DNA from: a virus | Strand: one strand, 5' to 3' | Length of the DNA stretch: 45,719 nucleotides | Virus record (IMG/VR): IMGVR_UViG_3300044811_000029 | Span: 1-45,719 of that record | Shown here: piece by piece, positions 1 to 7,215 of the stretch | How the letters are laid out: each line of letters opens with the position of its first letter | Numbering within the stretch: position 1 is the stretch's first letter | Program-made: the position numbers and the translations under genes | Notes under the pieces: generated by a model | Told to the model about the DNA's origin: nothing | What the model saw: only the letters and a program-made list of their open reading frames with translations | Database searches by the model: none

Positions 1-127
1 ACGCCGGCTATCCGCACAACGACATCGACTCGATCGACGCCGAGGCGGCCGAGCTGGCCGAGAAGGACCCGGCGCAGGCTGAGCGTTATTACGGCAACAA
101 GCTCGTCTACGGCGCCGGCACGTGGCT
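1..127. repeat. 127-bp direct terminal identity (left copy)
   Basis: Bases 1-127 are identical to bases 45593-45719. Joining the two copies restores one open frame for the large terminase, so this is the overlap of a circular assembly rather than two separate genes. A length of exactly 127 equals a common maximum assembler k-mer, which favours an assembly overlap over a biological terminal repeat. The non-redundant genome is 45,592 bp. Confidence 0.95.
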
Positions 128-758
128 CGAAGGCGACCTGTGGGACGCCCGGGCGAAGCCGCGCGTGGTGCCGCCGGGGACGCCGATCGTGCTCGGTTTC
201 GACGGCTCCGACGTCGACGACTGGTCGGTCCTGCGGGCGCAGACCGAGGACGGCTACCAGTTCACCCCGACGTTCGGCGACGACCACAAGCCGTGCATCT
301 GGGATCCGGCCAAGCATCGCGGCCAGGTCCCGCGACTCGAGGTCGACGCGGCGGTCGAGGAGCTGTTCGGGCGGTTCAGCGTGATCCGGATGTACGCGGA
401 TCCGCCGGACTGGAAGACCGAGATCGACGGCTGGTCGGCCAAGCATGGCGAGAAGGTCGTGCTCCGCTGGGAGACCTACCGGATCACCCAGATGCACGCC
501 GCGCTGAAGCGGATGCACTCGGACGTGACCAAGGACGCCACGACCTTCACCCACGACGGCGACCCGGTCGTCGCCGTGCACATCCGCAACTCGCGCAAGC
601 TGTTGCGGGCCGGCCAGAAGTACATCCTCGGCAAGCCGAGCCAAGCCCAGAAGATCGACGCCACAATGTCGTCGGCCCTATGCAACGAGGCTGCCGGCGA
701 CGTAACTGCCGCCCGCGGTTGGGCGAAACCCGCCGACGCGTACGCCTACAGCGCATGA
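3..758 (+). CDS. terL: Terminase large subunit, nuclease-domain part (gene continues from the right edge)
   Basis: This is the C-terminal part (about residues 290-540) of the DNA-packaging motor, which cuts concatemeric phage DNA and pumps it into the procapsid. The frame is open at the left edge and continues from 44728 across the circular junction. The RNase H-like nuclease fold is indicated by a GFDGS motif with acidic D356, a second acidic motif YADPPDW, and a C-terminal FTHDGDP motif, in the usual order for two-metal terminase nucleases. The ATPase motifs lie in the part at the right edge. The portal gene follows 15 bp after the stop, the standard order. The GTG at about 165 is internal and is not the start. 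Confidence 0.95.
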   Translation, partial: AGYPHNDIDSIDAEAAELAEKDPAQAERYYGNKLVYGAGTWLEGDLWDARAKPRVVPPGTPIVLGFDGSDVDDWSVLRAQTEDGYQFTPTFGDDHKPCIWDPAKHRGQVPRLEVDAAVEELFGRFSVIRMYADPPDWKTEIDGWSAKHGEKVVLRWETYRITQMHAALKRMHSDVTKDATTFTHDGDPVVAVHIRNSRKLLRAGQKYILGKPSQAQKIDATMSSALCNEAAGDVTAARGWAKPADAYAYSA

Positions 759-773
759 GAAGCGGGGGTCCTG

Positions 774-2291
774 GTGTCGCTCACCGCACAGCAGGCCCTC
801 GAGCAGACCAAGACCCTGTTCCACCAGATCGCCAACCGTCGCGCGGCCGTCGAACTGGCGGAGCACTACTACCGCGGCAAGCAGCGCCTGCGCTTCGCCT
901 CGGATAAGTGGCGTGAGTTCCATGCGGCCCGCTACCAGGAGTTCTGTGACAACTGGTGTGGCCCGGTGGCCAACAGCCCGAACGAGCGGCTGCGGGTCGA
1001 CGGGTTCCGCCTCGATGACGATCCGGCCGTGTCGGACGCCGAGAAGAAGCTCTGGCGCGACTGGCAGGCCAACGACATGGAGGCCCAGAGCTCGCAGGGC
1101 TTCCTCGCCTCGATCGTGGCCGGCCGCTCGTACGTCATGGTGTGGGGCACTGAGGACGGCGAGCCGGTGGCGACGTGGGAGCGCGCCGACCAGGTGACCG
1201 TCGCCTTCGACGTAGAGCGCCCGAGCCGGGCGACTGCCGCGCTGAAGACGTGGCACGACGGCACGACGGAGTTCGCGACGTTGTACACGCCGGACGAGGT
1301 GTGGAAGTGGGAGCGGCCATACCTGCAGACCCGCAACGCGAGCACGGAGTACAACCCGCGGGCTGAGCAGTTCTTCTACTCGACGTCCGGCTTGGTCGTG
1401 CCGATCACCGACAATTCCGGCTGGAATCAGCGGCAGCCCAACGAGGACGACTCATGGCCGCTGACGAACCCGATGGGCATCGTGCCGATCGTGGAGATGC
1501 CGAACCGGCCGATCCTGGGCGGTGAGCCGCTGTCGGACATCACCGGCACGATGGCGATGCAGGACGCGATCAACCTGCTGTGGGCGTATCTGTTCACGGC
1601 CGCCGACTTCGCGTCGATGCCCGCCCGCGTGGTGATGGGCCAGGAGCCGCCGAAGGTCCCGATCCTCGACGACAACGGCCAGGTCGTGGGTCACAAGACG
1701 GTGGACCTGAAGAAGCTCGCGCAGGACCGCATCATGTGGCTGACCGGCGAGAACACCAAGATTGGGCAGTGGGACGCCGCGAAGCTGGACGTCTTCACGC
1801 AGGTCATCGAAACCGCGGTCACACACGTCGCCGCGCAGACCCGCACACCGCCGCACTACCTGATCCTGGGCAAGGGCCTGGTCAACATCAGCGCGGACGG
1901 CATCCAGGCCGCGGAAACCGGGCTGGTGAAAAAGGTCGGCGAGATGCAGCTGTTCCTGTCGCCACCAACCCGGGGCGTCTTCCAGCGCTTCGCGCTCGTG
2001 CGTGATGACAAAGCCCTGGCCGAGCAGGCCCGCTTCGGCGTCGTGAAGTGGAAGGACGCCGAAAACCACTCCGAGGCCCAGCTGGTCGACGCGCTCGTCA
2101 AACTGCAGACCATCGGCTTCCCGTTCCCGTGGCTCGCCGAGCGCTACGGCCTGTCGCAGACCGAGCTGGAGCGGGTGATGGCGATGCGTGAGACTGAGGC
2201 CGCCAAGGATCCGCTGCTGGCGATGGTCCAGCAGCCGCCTGCGACTCCCGCGCTTCCGTCCGCCTCGGCTACGCCGGTGACCGGGGCGTAA
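774..2291 (+). CDS. Portal protein (SPP1 gp6-like)
   Basis: A 505-residue protein forming the dodecameric portal at the capsid vertex, through which DNA enters and exits. Its length, its place between the large terminase and a MuF-like protein, and its N-terminal pattern (helical start, then a YYRGKQRL segment) fit the SPP1 gp6-like portal family common in actinophages. The C terminus is Pro/Ala-rich. The start is GTG at 774, preceded by a G-rich stretch that can act as ribosome binding site. The stop is 4 bp before the next gene, so the two are probably translated together. Confidence 0.9.
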   Translation: MSLTAQQALEQTKTLFHQIANRRAAVELAEHYYRGKQRLRFASDKWREFHAARYQEFCDNWCGPVANSPNERLRVDGFRLDDDPAVSDAEKKLWRDWQANDMEAQSSQGFLASIVAGRSYVMVWGTEDGEPVATWERADQVTVAFDVERPSRATAALKTWHDGTTEFATLYTPDEVWKWERPYLQTRNASTEYNPRAEQFFYSTSGLVVPITDNSGWNQRQPNEDDSWPLTNPMGIVPIVEMPNRPILGGEPLSDITGTMAMQDAINLLWAYLFTAADFASMPARVVMGQEPPKVPILDDNGQVVGHKTVDLKKLAQDRIMWLTGENTKIGQWDAAKLDVFTQVIETAVTHVAAQTRTPPHYLILGKGLVNISADGIQAAETGLVKKVGEMQLFLSPPTRGVFQRFALVRDDKALAEQARFGVVKWKDAENHSEAQLVDALVKLQTIGFPFPWLAERYGLSQTELERVMAMRETEAAKDPLLAMVQQPPATPALPSASATPVTGA

Positions 2292-2295
2292 GCCC

Positions 2296-3186
2296 GTGTC
2301 GGCCCGGCAGGTCGCCGCGGAGCACGCGCGCAACCGTGCTCGCCTAGCGATGCGGCTGCGCACCGAGGCTCGGCAGGCATGGGCCGCGGTGGATCCGGCG
2401 CGGATCAGCGAGACCTGGATCGTGCAGATCCAGCGGCTGTTGCTGCTGATCACCGGTGGGCAGCACGCCGCGGCCGTCTCGGCGGACCGCTACGTCGCCG
2501 AGGTCCTGACGCTGCAGGGCGTCAGCCCCGCGACCGACGGCCGGATCGACGCCGGCGCGTTCGCGGGGATCGCGTCCGACGGTCGCAGTCTGGAGTCTCT
2601 GCTAGCCCAACCGGCCATCGTCACGAAGGTCGCACTGCAGGGCGGTGCGTCTCTCGAGCGGGCGATGGCCACGGGTAGCGCGCTGACCCAACTGATCGCC
2701 CACACGCAAGTGACGGACGCAGGCCGCACTGCCGACCAGGTGGCGCTGGTCTCTCGCCGTGCGGCCACCGGCTACGTCCGGATGGCGGTCGGCAAGACCT
2801 GCTCCCGGTGCCTGATCCTGGCTGGCCGCCGATACCAGTGGAACCGCGGCTTCCAACGGCATCCACACTGCGACTGCATCCATATCCCTGCCGCCGAGGA
2901 CCGAGCCGACGACCTGCGTACGGACCCGAAGAAGGCGTTCGGGGCGATGGATGCCGCCGAACAGGACCGCGTGTTCGGCAAGGGCGGCGCGCAGGCGATC
3001 CGCGACGGCGCCGATATGGCGAAGGTCGTCAACGCTCGCCGCGGCATGGTCACCGCCGAGGGGCGACTGTTCACCACCGAGGCCGCCGGGCGCACGCCGC
3101 GGCTCATGCCTGAGCAGATCTACCGCGACGCCGCGAGTCGTGAGGACGCGATCCGGCTGCTTCGCCGGTTCGGCTACATCCTCTGA
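2296..3186 (+). CDS. MuF-like minor capsid protein
   Basis: A 296-residue protein with a Cys/His cluster at about residues 173-198 (CSRC ... HPHCDC). This arrangement is typical of the MuF-like minor head protein that follows the portal in many actinophages; such proteins sit inside the head and are thought to help capsid assembly or be ejected with DNA. The start is GTG at 2296, four bases after the portal stop. The last 13 bases overlap a minus-strand membrane-protein gene. The family call rests on the Cys/His cluster and on position. Confidence 0.85.
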   Translation: MSARQVAAEHARNRARLAMRLRTEARQAWAAVDPARISETWIVQIQRLLLLITGGQHAAAVSADRYVAEVLTLQGVSPATDGRIDAGAFAGIASDGRSLESLLAQPAIVTKVALQGGASLERAMATGSALTQLIAHTQVTDAGRTADQVALVSRRAATGYVRMAVGKTCSRCLILAGRRYQWNRGFQRHPHCDCIHIPAAEDRADDLRTDPKKAFGAMDAAEQDRVFGKGGAQAIRDGADMAKVVNARRGMVTAEGRLFTTEAAGRTPRLMPEQIYRDAASREDAIRLLRRFGYIL

Positions 3187-3323
3187 GCCGCCGGAACGAT
3201 CACGGTCAGCACCCAGAACAGCAACCCGAGCGCGACCAGGTTAATCCGGGTCGCGACGGCGGCCGCGGCGAGGCCGAAACAGACGGCCGCGGCGATGAGC
3301 AGCAACAGCAGCAGCACTTCCAT
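3174..3323 (-). CDS. Tiny membrane protein antisense within the head operon
   Basis: A 49-residue protein, almost entirely hydrophobic, starting MEVLLLLLL and containing two likely membrane helices with a conserved-looking RINLVALGL turn. I recall very similar short proteins with an 'R-x-NL-x-ALGL' core in other actinobacteriophages. It is the only minus-strand gene in the head cluster. An upstream in-frame ATG would lengthen it to 68 residues, but the start at 3323 has a purine-rich site (GGCGGGA) before it and leaves a cleaner hydrophobic N terminus. Function unknown; roles in membrane targeting or superinfection control are speculation. Confidence 0.6.
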   Translation of the reverse strand: MEVLLLLLLIAAAVCFGLAAAAVATRINLVALGLLFWVLTVIVPAAQRM

Positions 3324-3412
3324 GTCCCGCCGTGTACCCGTCCGGCGGCACGTCTGAAACAAGATCCTCCCGGCGCGCAAGGCCTCGGGACTGACCCCGC
3401 AACGGAGTCACC

Positions 3413-4027
3413 ATGTCCGACCAGGACGATCCCATCATCGAGCCCGACGTCGACACGGATCCGGTCGACGACACCGATGGCGGGACGGACGACGACGGCG
3501 CCGACAAGCTCGGCGACGCCGGCAAGCAGGCCCTCGATCGGATGAAGGTCCGGTTGCGTGAAGAGCGGACAGCGCGCAAGGCGCTGGAGGCTCAGATCGC
3601 AGCGAAGACCCCGACGAAGGACGACGACGCACCGGATCCGGCCGAGCTCCGCAAGGCCGCCCAGGCCGAGGCCCGCGCCGAGGTCCTGATGGAGCGAGCG
3701 CTCGACAAGGTGGAGGCCAGGGCTGCGAAGTTGTTCGCCGATCCGGAGGACGCCAGAGCGTTGCTGGCCGGGCAGGTCGACGACTTCATCGACGACGGCA
3801 AGGTCGACGTTGACGCCGTGGATGAAGCCTTGAAGGAACTACTGAGCAAGAAGCCCCACCTCGCCGCCGCAACGGCGAAGAGGTTCCAGGGCGGAGCGGA
3901 TGGCGGTGCCCGCAAGGGGTCACAGCTCTCGCAACTCACCGAGCAAGACCTCAAGCGAATGACGCCTCAGCAGATCGACGACGCGCGGCTCAAGGGCCAG
4001 CTGAACGACCTACTCGGCGTCTCCTGA
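3413..4027 (+). CDS. Capsid scaffolding protein
   Basis: A 204-residue, very acidic protein with an Asp-rich disordered N terminus (about residues 1-45), a predicted coiled-coil middle (alternating Arg/Glu/Ala, about 45-130) and a charged C terminus. These features and the place directly before the major capsid gene are those of phage scaffolding proteins, which template procapsid assembly and are then lost. ATG at 3413 follows a CGGAG site. There is no protease motif, so scaffold exit or cleavage would depend on other proteins. Confidence 0.85.
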   Translation: MSDQDDPIIEPDVDTDPVDDTDGGTDDDGADKLGDAGKQALDRMKVRLREERTARKALEAQIAAKTPTKDDDAPDPAELRKAAQAEARAEVLMERALDKVEARAAKLFADPEDARALLAGQVDDFIDDGKVDVDAVDEALKELLSKKPHLAAATAKRFQGGADGGARKGSQLSQLTEQDLKRMTPQQIDDARLKGQLNDLLGVS

Positions 4028-4043
4028 CCCCAGAGAGGCAACC

Positions 4044-4919
4044 ATGGCCATCCTCCGGTTCCGTCCGGAAATCTGGTCCGCCGCCCTGCTGGTCGCCCTT
4101 CGTAAGAAGCTGGTGTACGCCCAGCCGGGCGTCGTGAACCGCGACTACGAGGGCGAGATCACGCAGGCGGGCGACACCGTCCGGATCACCTCCATCTCCG
4201 ACCCTACGATCGGTACCTACGTGCCGAACGTGACCGCGATCGCGCCGGAGGAGCTGACCGACGCGCAGCGCACCCTCGTGGTCGACCAGGCGAAGTACTT
4301 CGCGTTCTTCGTCGACGATGTGGACGCCCGCCAGGCCAAGGGCGACGTGATGCCCACGGCAATGGCCCGCGCCGCGTACAAGCTGGCCGACCAGGCTGAC
4401 CAGTTCGTGGCCGGCCTGTACACCGGCATCCAGGCGGCGAACGCGGTCAACGCCGGCGCGGCGCTCACCTTCACCGCGGTGGGCACGACCGCAACGGAGG
4501 AGTTCTACAACAAGGTCCTCGTGCCACTGAAGGTGAAGCTCGACGAGGCGAACGTGCCGACCGAGGGCCGCTGGTGCGTCGTCCCGCCGTGGGGCCACGC
4601 GATGCTGCTGCTGTCATCGCTGTTCTCCCGCTGGGACGGCCAGGGCAACAACGATGTGTCCCGCAACGGCATGGTCGGCCGGGCGGCCGGCTTCGAAATC
4701 CTGGTGTCGAATAACGTCCCGCTGATCACCACGGACTTCGCGGTCATCGCAGGTGTCGACAGCGCGCTGTCCTTCGCCGAGCAGGTCAACAAGACCGAGG
4801 CGTACCGGCCGGAGGCGAAGTTCGCCGACGCCGTGAAGGGCCTCTACCTCTACGGCGGCAAGCTCGTGCGCCCCGACTCGCTCGCCTACGCCCGCGTCAC
4901 TCGCGTCACCGGGCTGTAG
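4044..4919 (+). CDS. Major capsid protein
   Basis: A 291-residue protein that would form the capsid lattice (HK97 fold). Evidence is its place after the scaffold gene, a good AGAGAGG ribosome binding site, and the N-terminal pattern seen in P22-coat-like actinophage capsids: a helical start, then DYEGEITQAGDTVRITSI, then an alternating beta-rich core and a conserved DADQFVAG-like helix. There is no extended N-terminal delta domain, consistent with a separate scaffold gene. A short GC-rich hairpin follows at 4931-4945. Confidence 0.92.
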   Translation: MAILRFRPEIWSAALLVALRKKLVYAQPGVVNRDYEGEITQAGDTVRITSISDPTIGTYVPNVTAIAPEELTDAQRTLVVDQAKYFAFFVDDVDARQAKGDVMPTAMARAAYKLADQADQFVAGLYTGIQAANAVNAGAALTFTAVGTTATEEFYNKVLVPLKVKLDEANVPTEGRWCVVPPWGHAMLLLSSLFSRWDGQGNNDVSRNGMVGRAAGFEILVSNNVPLITTDFAVIAGVDSALSFAEQVNKTEAYRPEAKFADAVKGLYLYGGKLVRPDSLAYARVTRVTGL

Positions 4920-4930
4920 CCGGCCCTCTG

Positions 4931-4945
4931 GCCGCCGCCGGCGGC
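4931..4945 (+). terminator. Short GC hairpin after the capsid gene
   Basis: GCCGCC and GGCGGC arms flank a 3-base loop just after the capsid stop. No T-run follows, so it could be a weak attenuator or an mRNA-stabilising structure that favours capsid expression. Seen directly; the role is inferred. Confidence 0.3.
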
Positions 4946-4985
4946 TTCAGTCCTTCAGTCCGACCTTCCGAACGGGAGCTGAACC

Positions 4986-5372
4986 ATGGCCCGTGTGGCA
5001 CTTCCATACAGCAACCTGGTGTCCAATTCGAACCTGCTCGACCCGACCGGTGTCGCCACCGTCGCCGGTGCCGGCAACGGGCTCCAGGTCCCCGACATCT
5101 CCCCGAACCGGCGGCAGTCACTGCCGGAGCTCACGCTGCTGCGCGTCGCGAACGCGTCGGGCGGCTCTGGCACGATCAACCTCCTGCCTTCGACCAACCC
5201 GCCGAACGTGGCGGGCGGCCAAGGCGCGCTGACGACCACCGTGGCGAACTCGACCACCCAGTGGATCGGGCCGTTCGAGTCGAACCGGTTCATCCAGTCC
5301 GACGGCTCGCTGATCCTGGAGAGCTCGGTCGTCATGACCGTGACGGCCTTCCGCGTTCCGGCGAGCGCCTGA
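4986..5372 (+). CDS. Small virion structural protein (capsid decoration candidate)
   Basis: A 128-residue Ser/Thr/Gly/Asn-rich protein with alternating hydrophobic residues, suggesting a beta-sandwich. It lies directly after the major capsid gene, the usual place for head decoration proteins. ATG at 4986 follows GGGAG. Its middle (L-R-V-A-N-A-SGGSG then LLPSTN, a later VANSTTQW) resembles the protein at 10411-10746, suggesting two paralogous structural subunits. The stop overlaps the next ATG by one base. Exact role is not proven. Confidence 0.6.
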   Translation: MARVALPYSNLVSNSNLLDPTGVATVAGAGNGLQVPDISPNRRQSLPELTLLRVANASGGSGTINLLPSTNPPNVAGGQGALTTTVANSTTQWIGPFESNRFIQSDGSLILESSVVMTVTAFRVPASA

Positions 5373-5671
5373 TGGGCACGCCGGAGATCGGCTACTTCCG
5401 GGGCGCCGGCGGCATCGTCTTCGACTTCCACCTGCCGCTCACCGAGCAGCAGCAGCAGCAGGTCACCCGAGGCGAGCTTGTGCGCGTCAACGAGGACGGC
5501 TCGCCGTTCGAGGCCCACAGCACCATGGATCTCGCGAACGGCGAGTTCCGCCGGCCCGGCGTGAATGCACCGAAGAATGAGTGGGTCGGTTACGCCGTCA
5601 GTCAGGGCTCATCGGTCGATGACGCGGACGCGATGACGAAGAACGACCTCATTGAGAAGTACGGCAAGTGA
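5372..5671 (+). CDS. Head-region protein of unknown function
   Basis: A 99-residue protein starting at an ATG that overlaps the previous stop by one base (TGATG coupling). It contains a QQQQQ run near residue 30 and a charged C terminus ending LIEKYGK. The size and place between a decoration-type protein and the connector match small head-completion or capsid-associated proteins, but I see no diagnostic motif. Confidence 0.6.
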   Translation: MGTPEIGYFRGAGGIVFDFHLPLTEQQQQQVTRGELVRVNEDGSPFEAHSTMDLANGEFRRPGVNAPKNEWVGYAVSQGSSVDDADAMTKNDLIEKYGK

Positions 5672-5689
5672 GCGAGGGGGCGAGTTTCG

Positions 5690-6259
5690 GTGGCTGACCA
5701 GCTGGTGACACCGTCGGAGCTCGCCTCCGCAATGCAACAGGACCTGGACACCGCCACGGCCACGCTGATGATCGAGATGGCGACCGGCAAGGTGCAGACC
5801 GCGGCCGGGCAGTTGCTGGTCGCGGGCACGTCTACCGCGGTGATCGACGTGGAACTGCAGGACTGCGACGAGTACCTGGATCTGCCGCAGTGGCCCGTCC
5901 GGTCGGTGGCGTCGGTGCTGATCGATGGCGTGGCGGACGCGACGTGGCTGCTACGTGGTCAGCGGCTGTGGCGGCTGTACGGCTGGTCGAGGAACTGGTG
6001 GCAGCCGACGCAGGTCACGGTCACCTTCACCCACGGCTATCTGGCCGGCGCGCAGGGCCTGCAGCTGGCCCGGGGCATGGTGCTGGCGCTCGCGCAGGCG
6101 GGCTACGGCAACCCGAGTAGGTCAACGTCCGAGGCGATCGACGACTACAAGGTGACCTACGCCGAAGCGGACGCCCGGATGCAGGTCACCGACAGCATGC
6201 GTGACCAGCTCCAAGCGGCGTACGGCACAGGCGTGTACGTGATCAGCTCGCGGGCCTGA
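5690..6259 (+). CDS. Head-tail connector (adaptor) protein
   Basis: A 189-residue protein starting at GTG 5690. The N-terminal part is helical with paired helices around a short acidic segment (MQQDLDTATATLMIEMAT), followed by a beta-rich middle with VTVTFTHGY, the motif typical of HK97 gp6 / SPP1 gp15-like connectors. These form a ring under the portal and prepare for tail joining. The stop overlaps a possible 13-codon micro-ORF. Confidence 0.8.
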   Translation: MADQLVTPSELASAMQQDLDTATATLMIEMATGKVQTAAGQLLVAGTSTAVIDVELQDCDEYLDLPQWPVRSVASVLIDGVADATWLLRGQRLWRLYGWSRNWWQPTQVTVTFTHGYLAGAQGLQLARGMVLALAQAGYGNPSRSTSEAIDDYKVTYAEADARMQVTDSMRDQLQAAYGTGVYVISSRA

Positions 6260-6297
6260 AAGCCCTGCTCCGTAAGCAGTACGGGCCGGTCATCTGA
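6256..6297 (+). other. Possible 13-codon micro-ORF overlapping the connector stop
   Basis: A CTG at 6256 overlaps the connector stop (CTGA) and opens a 13-codon frame ending at 6297 that reads KALLRKQYGPVI after the first residue. Four-base stop/start overlaps are the rule in this genome, but CTG starts are rare and the product is tiny. I keep it as a candidate only. Confidence 0.25.
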
Positions 6298-6364
6298 TCG
6301 CGCCCTTTCGGCCGCTCTGCGGCTCCTCGTCCATCACCTGAGCTTGCAGAAGCTGGAGATCATC

Positions 6365-6835
6365 ATGTCCAAGGCCCGTTACACCGTGCAGACCGGCGCA
6401 GCCGTCGCCCTGTCCGCCGCGACCGCGAAGACGGTCCTGGCGGTCATCGCGCCGGCCCAGTTCGGCTGCGACCTGGTCGGCTACGAGGTCGCGTTCGACG
6501 GCGTGACCGCGTCAGCGGTGCCGGTGCTGGTGGAAATCTGCCAAAGCACGTTCGCGACGAACTCGACCCCCGGCACCGGCAACAGCACGGCGACGGTAAA
6601 CCAGACGGCGGGCCGCGCGATCACGCCCGGCTTCACCGGCTTCTACGCCTCGACGTCGGAGCCGACGGTCCTCACGCCCGTCGACAGCTTCACGATGACG
6701 CCGAACGGCGGCACGGTGATCCGCGACTACAACGGCGCGACCCCGGATTCGGCCGTCTCGGCCGGCTTCGTCATCCGCTGCACCGCGCCGGCCGCAGTGA
6801 ACGTCCGCGCCACGATGTGGTTCGAACGCTGCTAG
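6365..6835 (+). CDS. Predicted virion structural protein
   Basis: A 156-residue protein, low in charge and rich in Thr, Ala, Val and Gly, with an alternating pattern expected for a beta-sandwich. I choose ATG 6365 (MSKARYTV) over the ATG at 6344 because a CTGGAG ribosome binding site sits at the right distance. It lies between the connector and a small tail-side protein. Proteins of this look are common in actinobacterial prophages; I know no defined function. A decoration or capsid-fibre role is plausible. Confidence 0.6.
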   Translation: MSKARYTVQTGAAVALSAATAKTVLAVIAPAQFGCDLVGYEVAFDGVTASAVPVLVEICQSTFATNSTPGTGNSTATVNQTAGRAITPGFTGFYASTSEPTVLTPVDSFTMTPNGGTVIRDYNGATPDSAVSAGFVIRCTAPAAVNVRATMWFERC

Positions 6836-6875
6836 TCGCCCCCCCGTCGCCACTCGTCTCAGCTAGGAGCCTGGC

Positions 6876-7184
6876 ATGGCCGGATACGACATCACCGATG
6901 CGGGTGTCAACAACACCGCGGGCCAGATCACCCGGGCGTTGTGGGATGACCTGGATGCTGCCCACCGGTTCTACCTGTGGCTCAACGACGCGACCAACGC
7001 CGATGCGGCGTTGGTCGCGCGGGGAGTCAGCCAGGCCAGCCTGGACATCATCCGGCCCGCATTCGCCGACCTGGGCGGCCCGTCGGGGCTGTGGGCGGTC
7101 GCGCACGGCACGTACGACCCGTCCGGGGTGAACAACTTCTTCTTCAGCGCCAAGAAGTTGACCGGCGTCACGTACGCGGGCTGA
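6876..7184 (+). CDS. Small structural-region protein, function unknown
   Basis: A 102-residue protein starting MAGYDITDAGVNNT and rich in aromatic residues (WLND, FYLW, NNFFF). It has its own AGGAG site and lies between two structural genes, so a virion or assembly role is likely. No recognised domain. Confidence 0.55.
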   Translation: MAGYDITDAGVNNTAGQITRALWDDLDAAHRFYLWLNDATNADAALVARGVSQASLDIIRPAFADLGGPSGLWAVAHGTYDPSGVNNFFFSAKKLTGVTYAG

Positions 7185-7215
7185 CCGCCCGTCCAGGCGA
7201 CGGGAGGGGTGAGCG

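Noticed and set aside
1-127. Biological direct terminal repeats
   Set aside because: The copies lie inside terL and their length equals a common k-mer size; a packaging repeat within terL is unlikely. Read-depth at the ends would decide.
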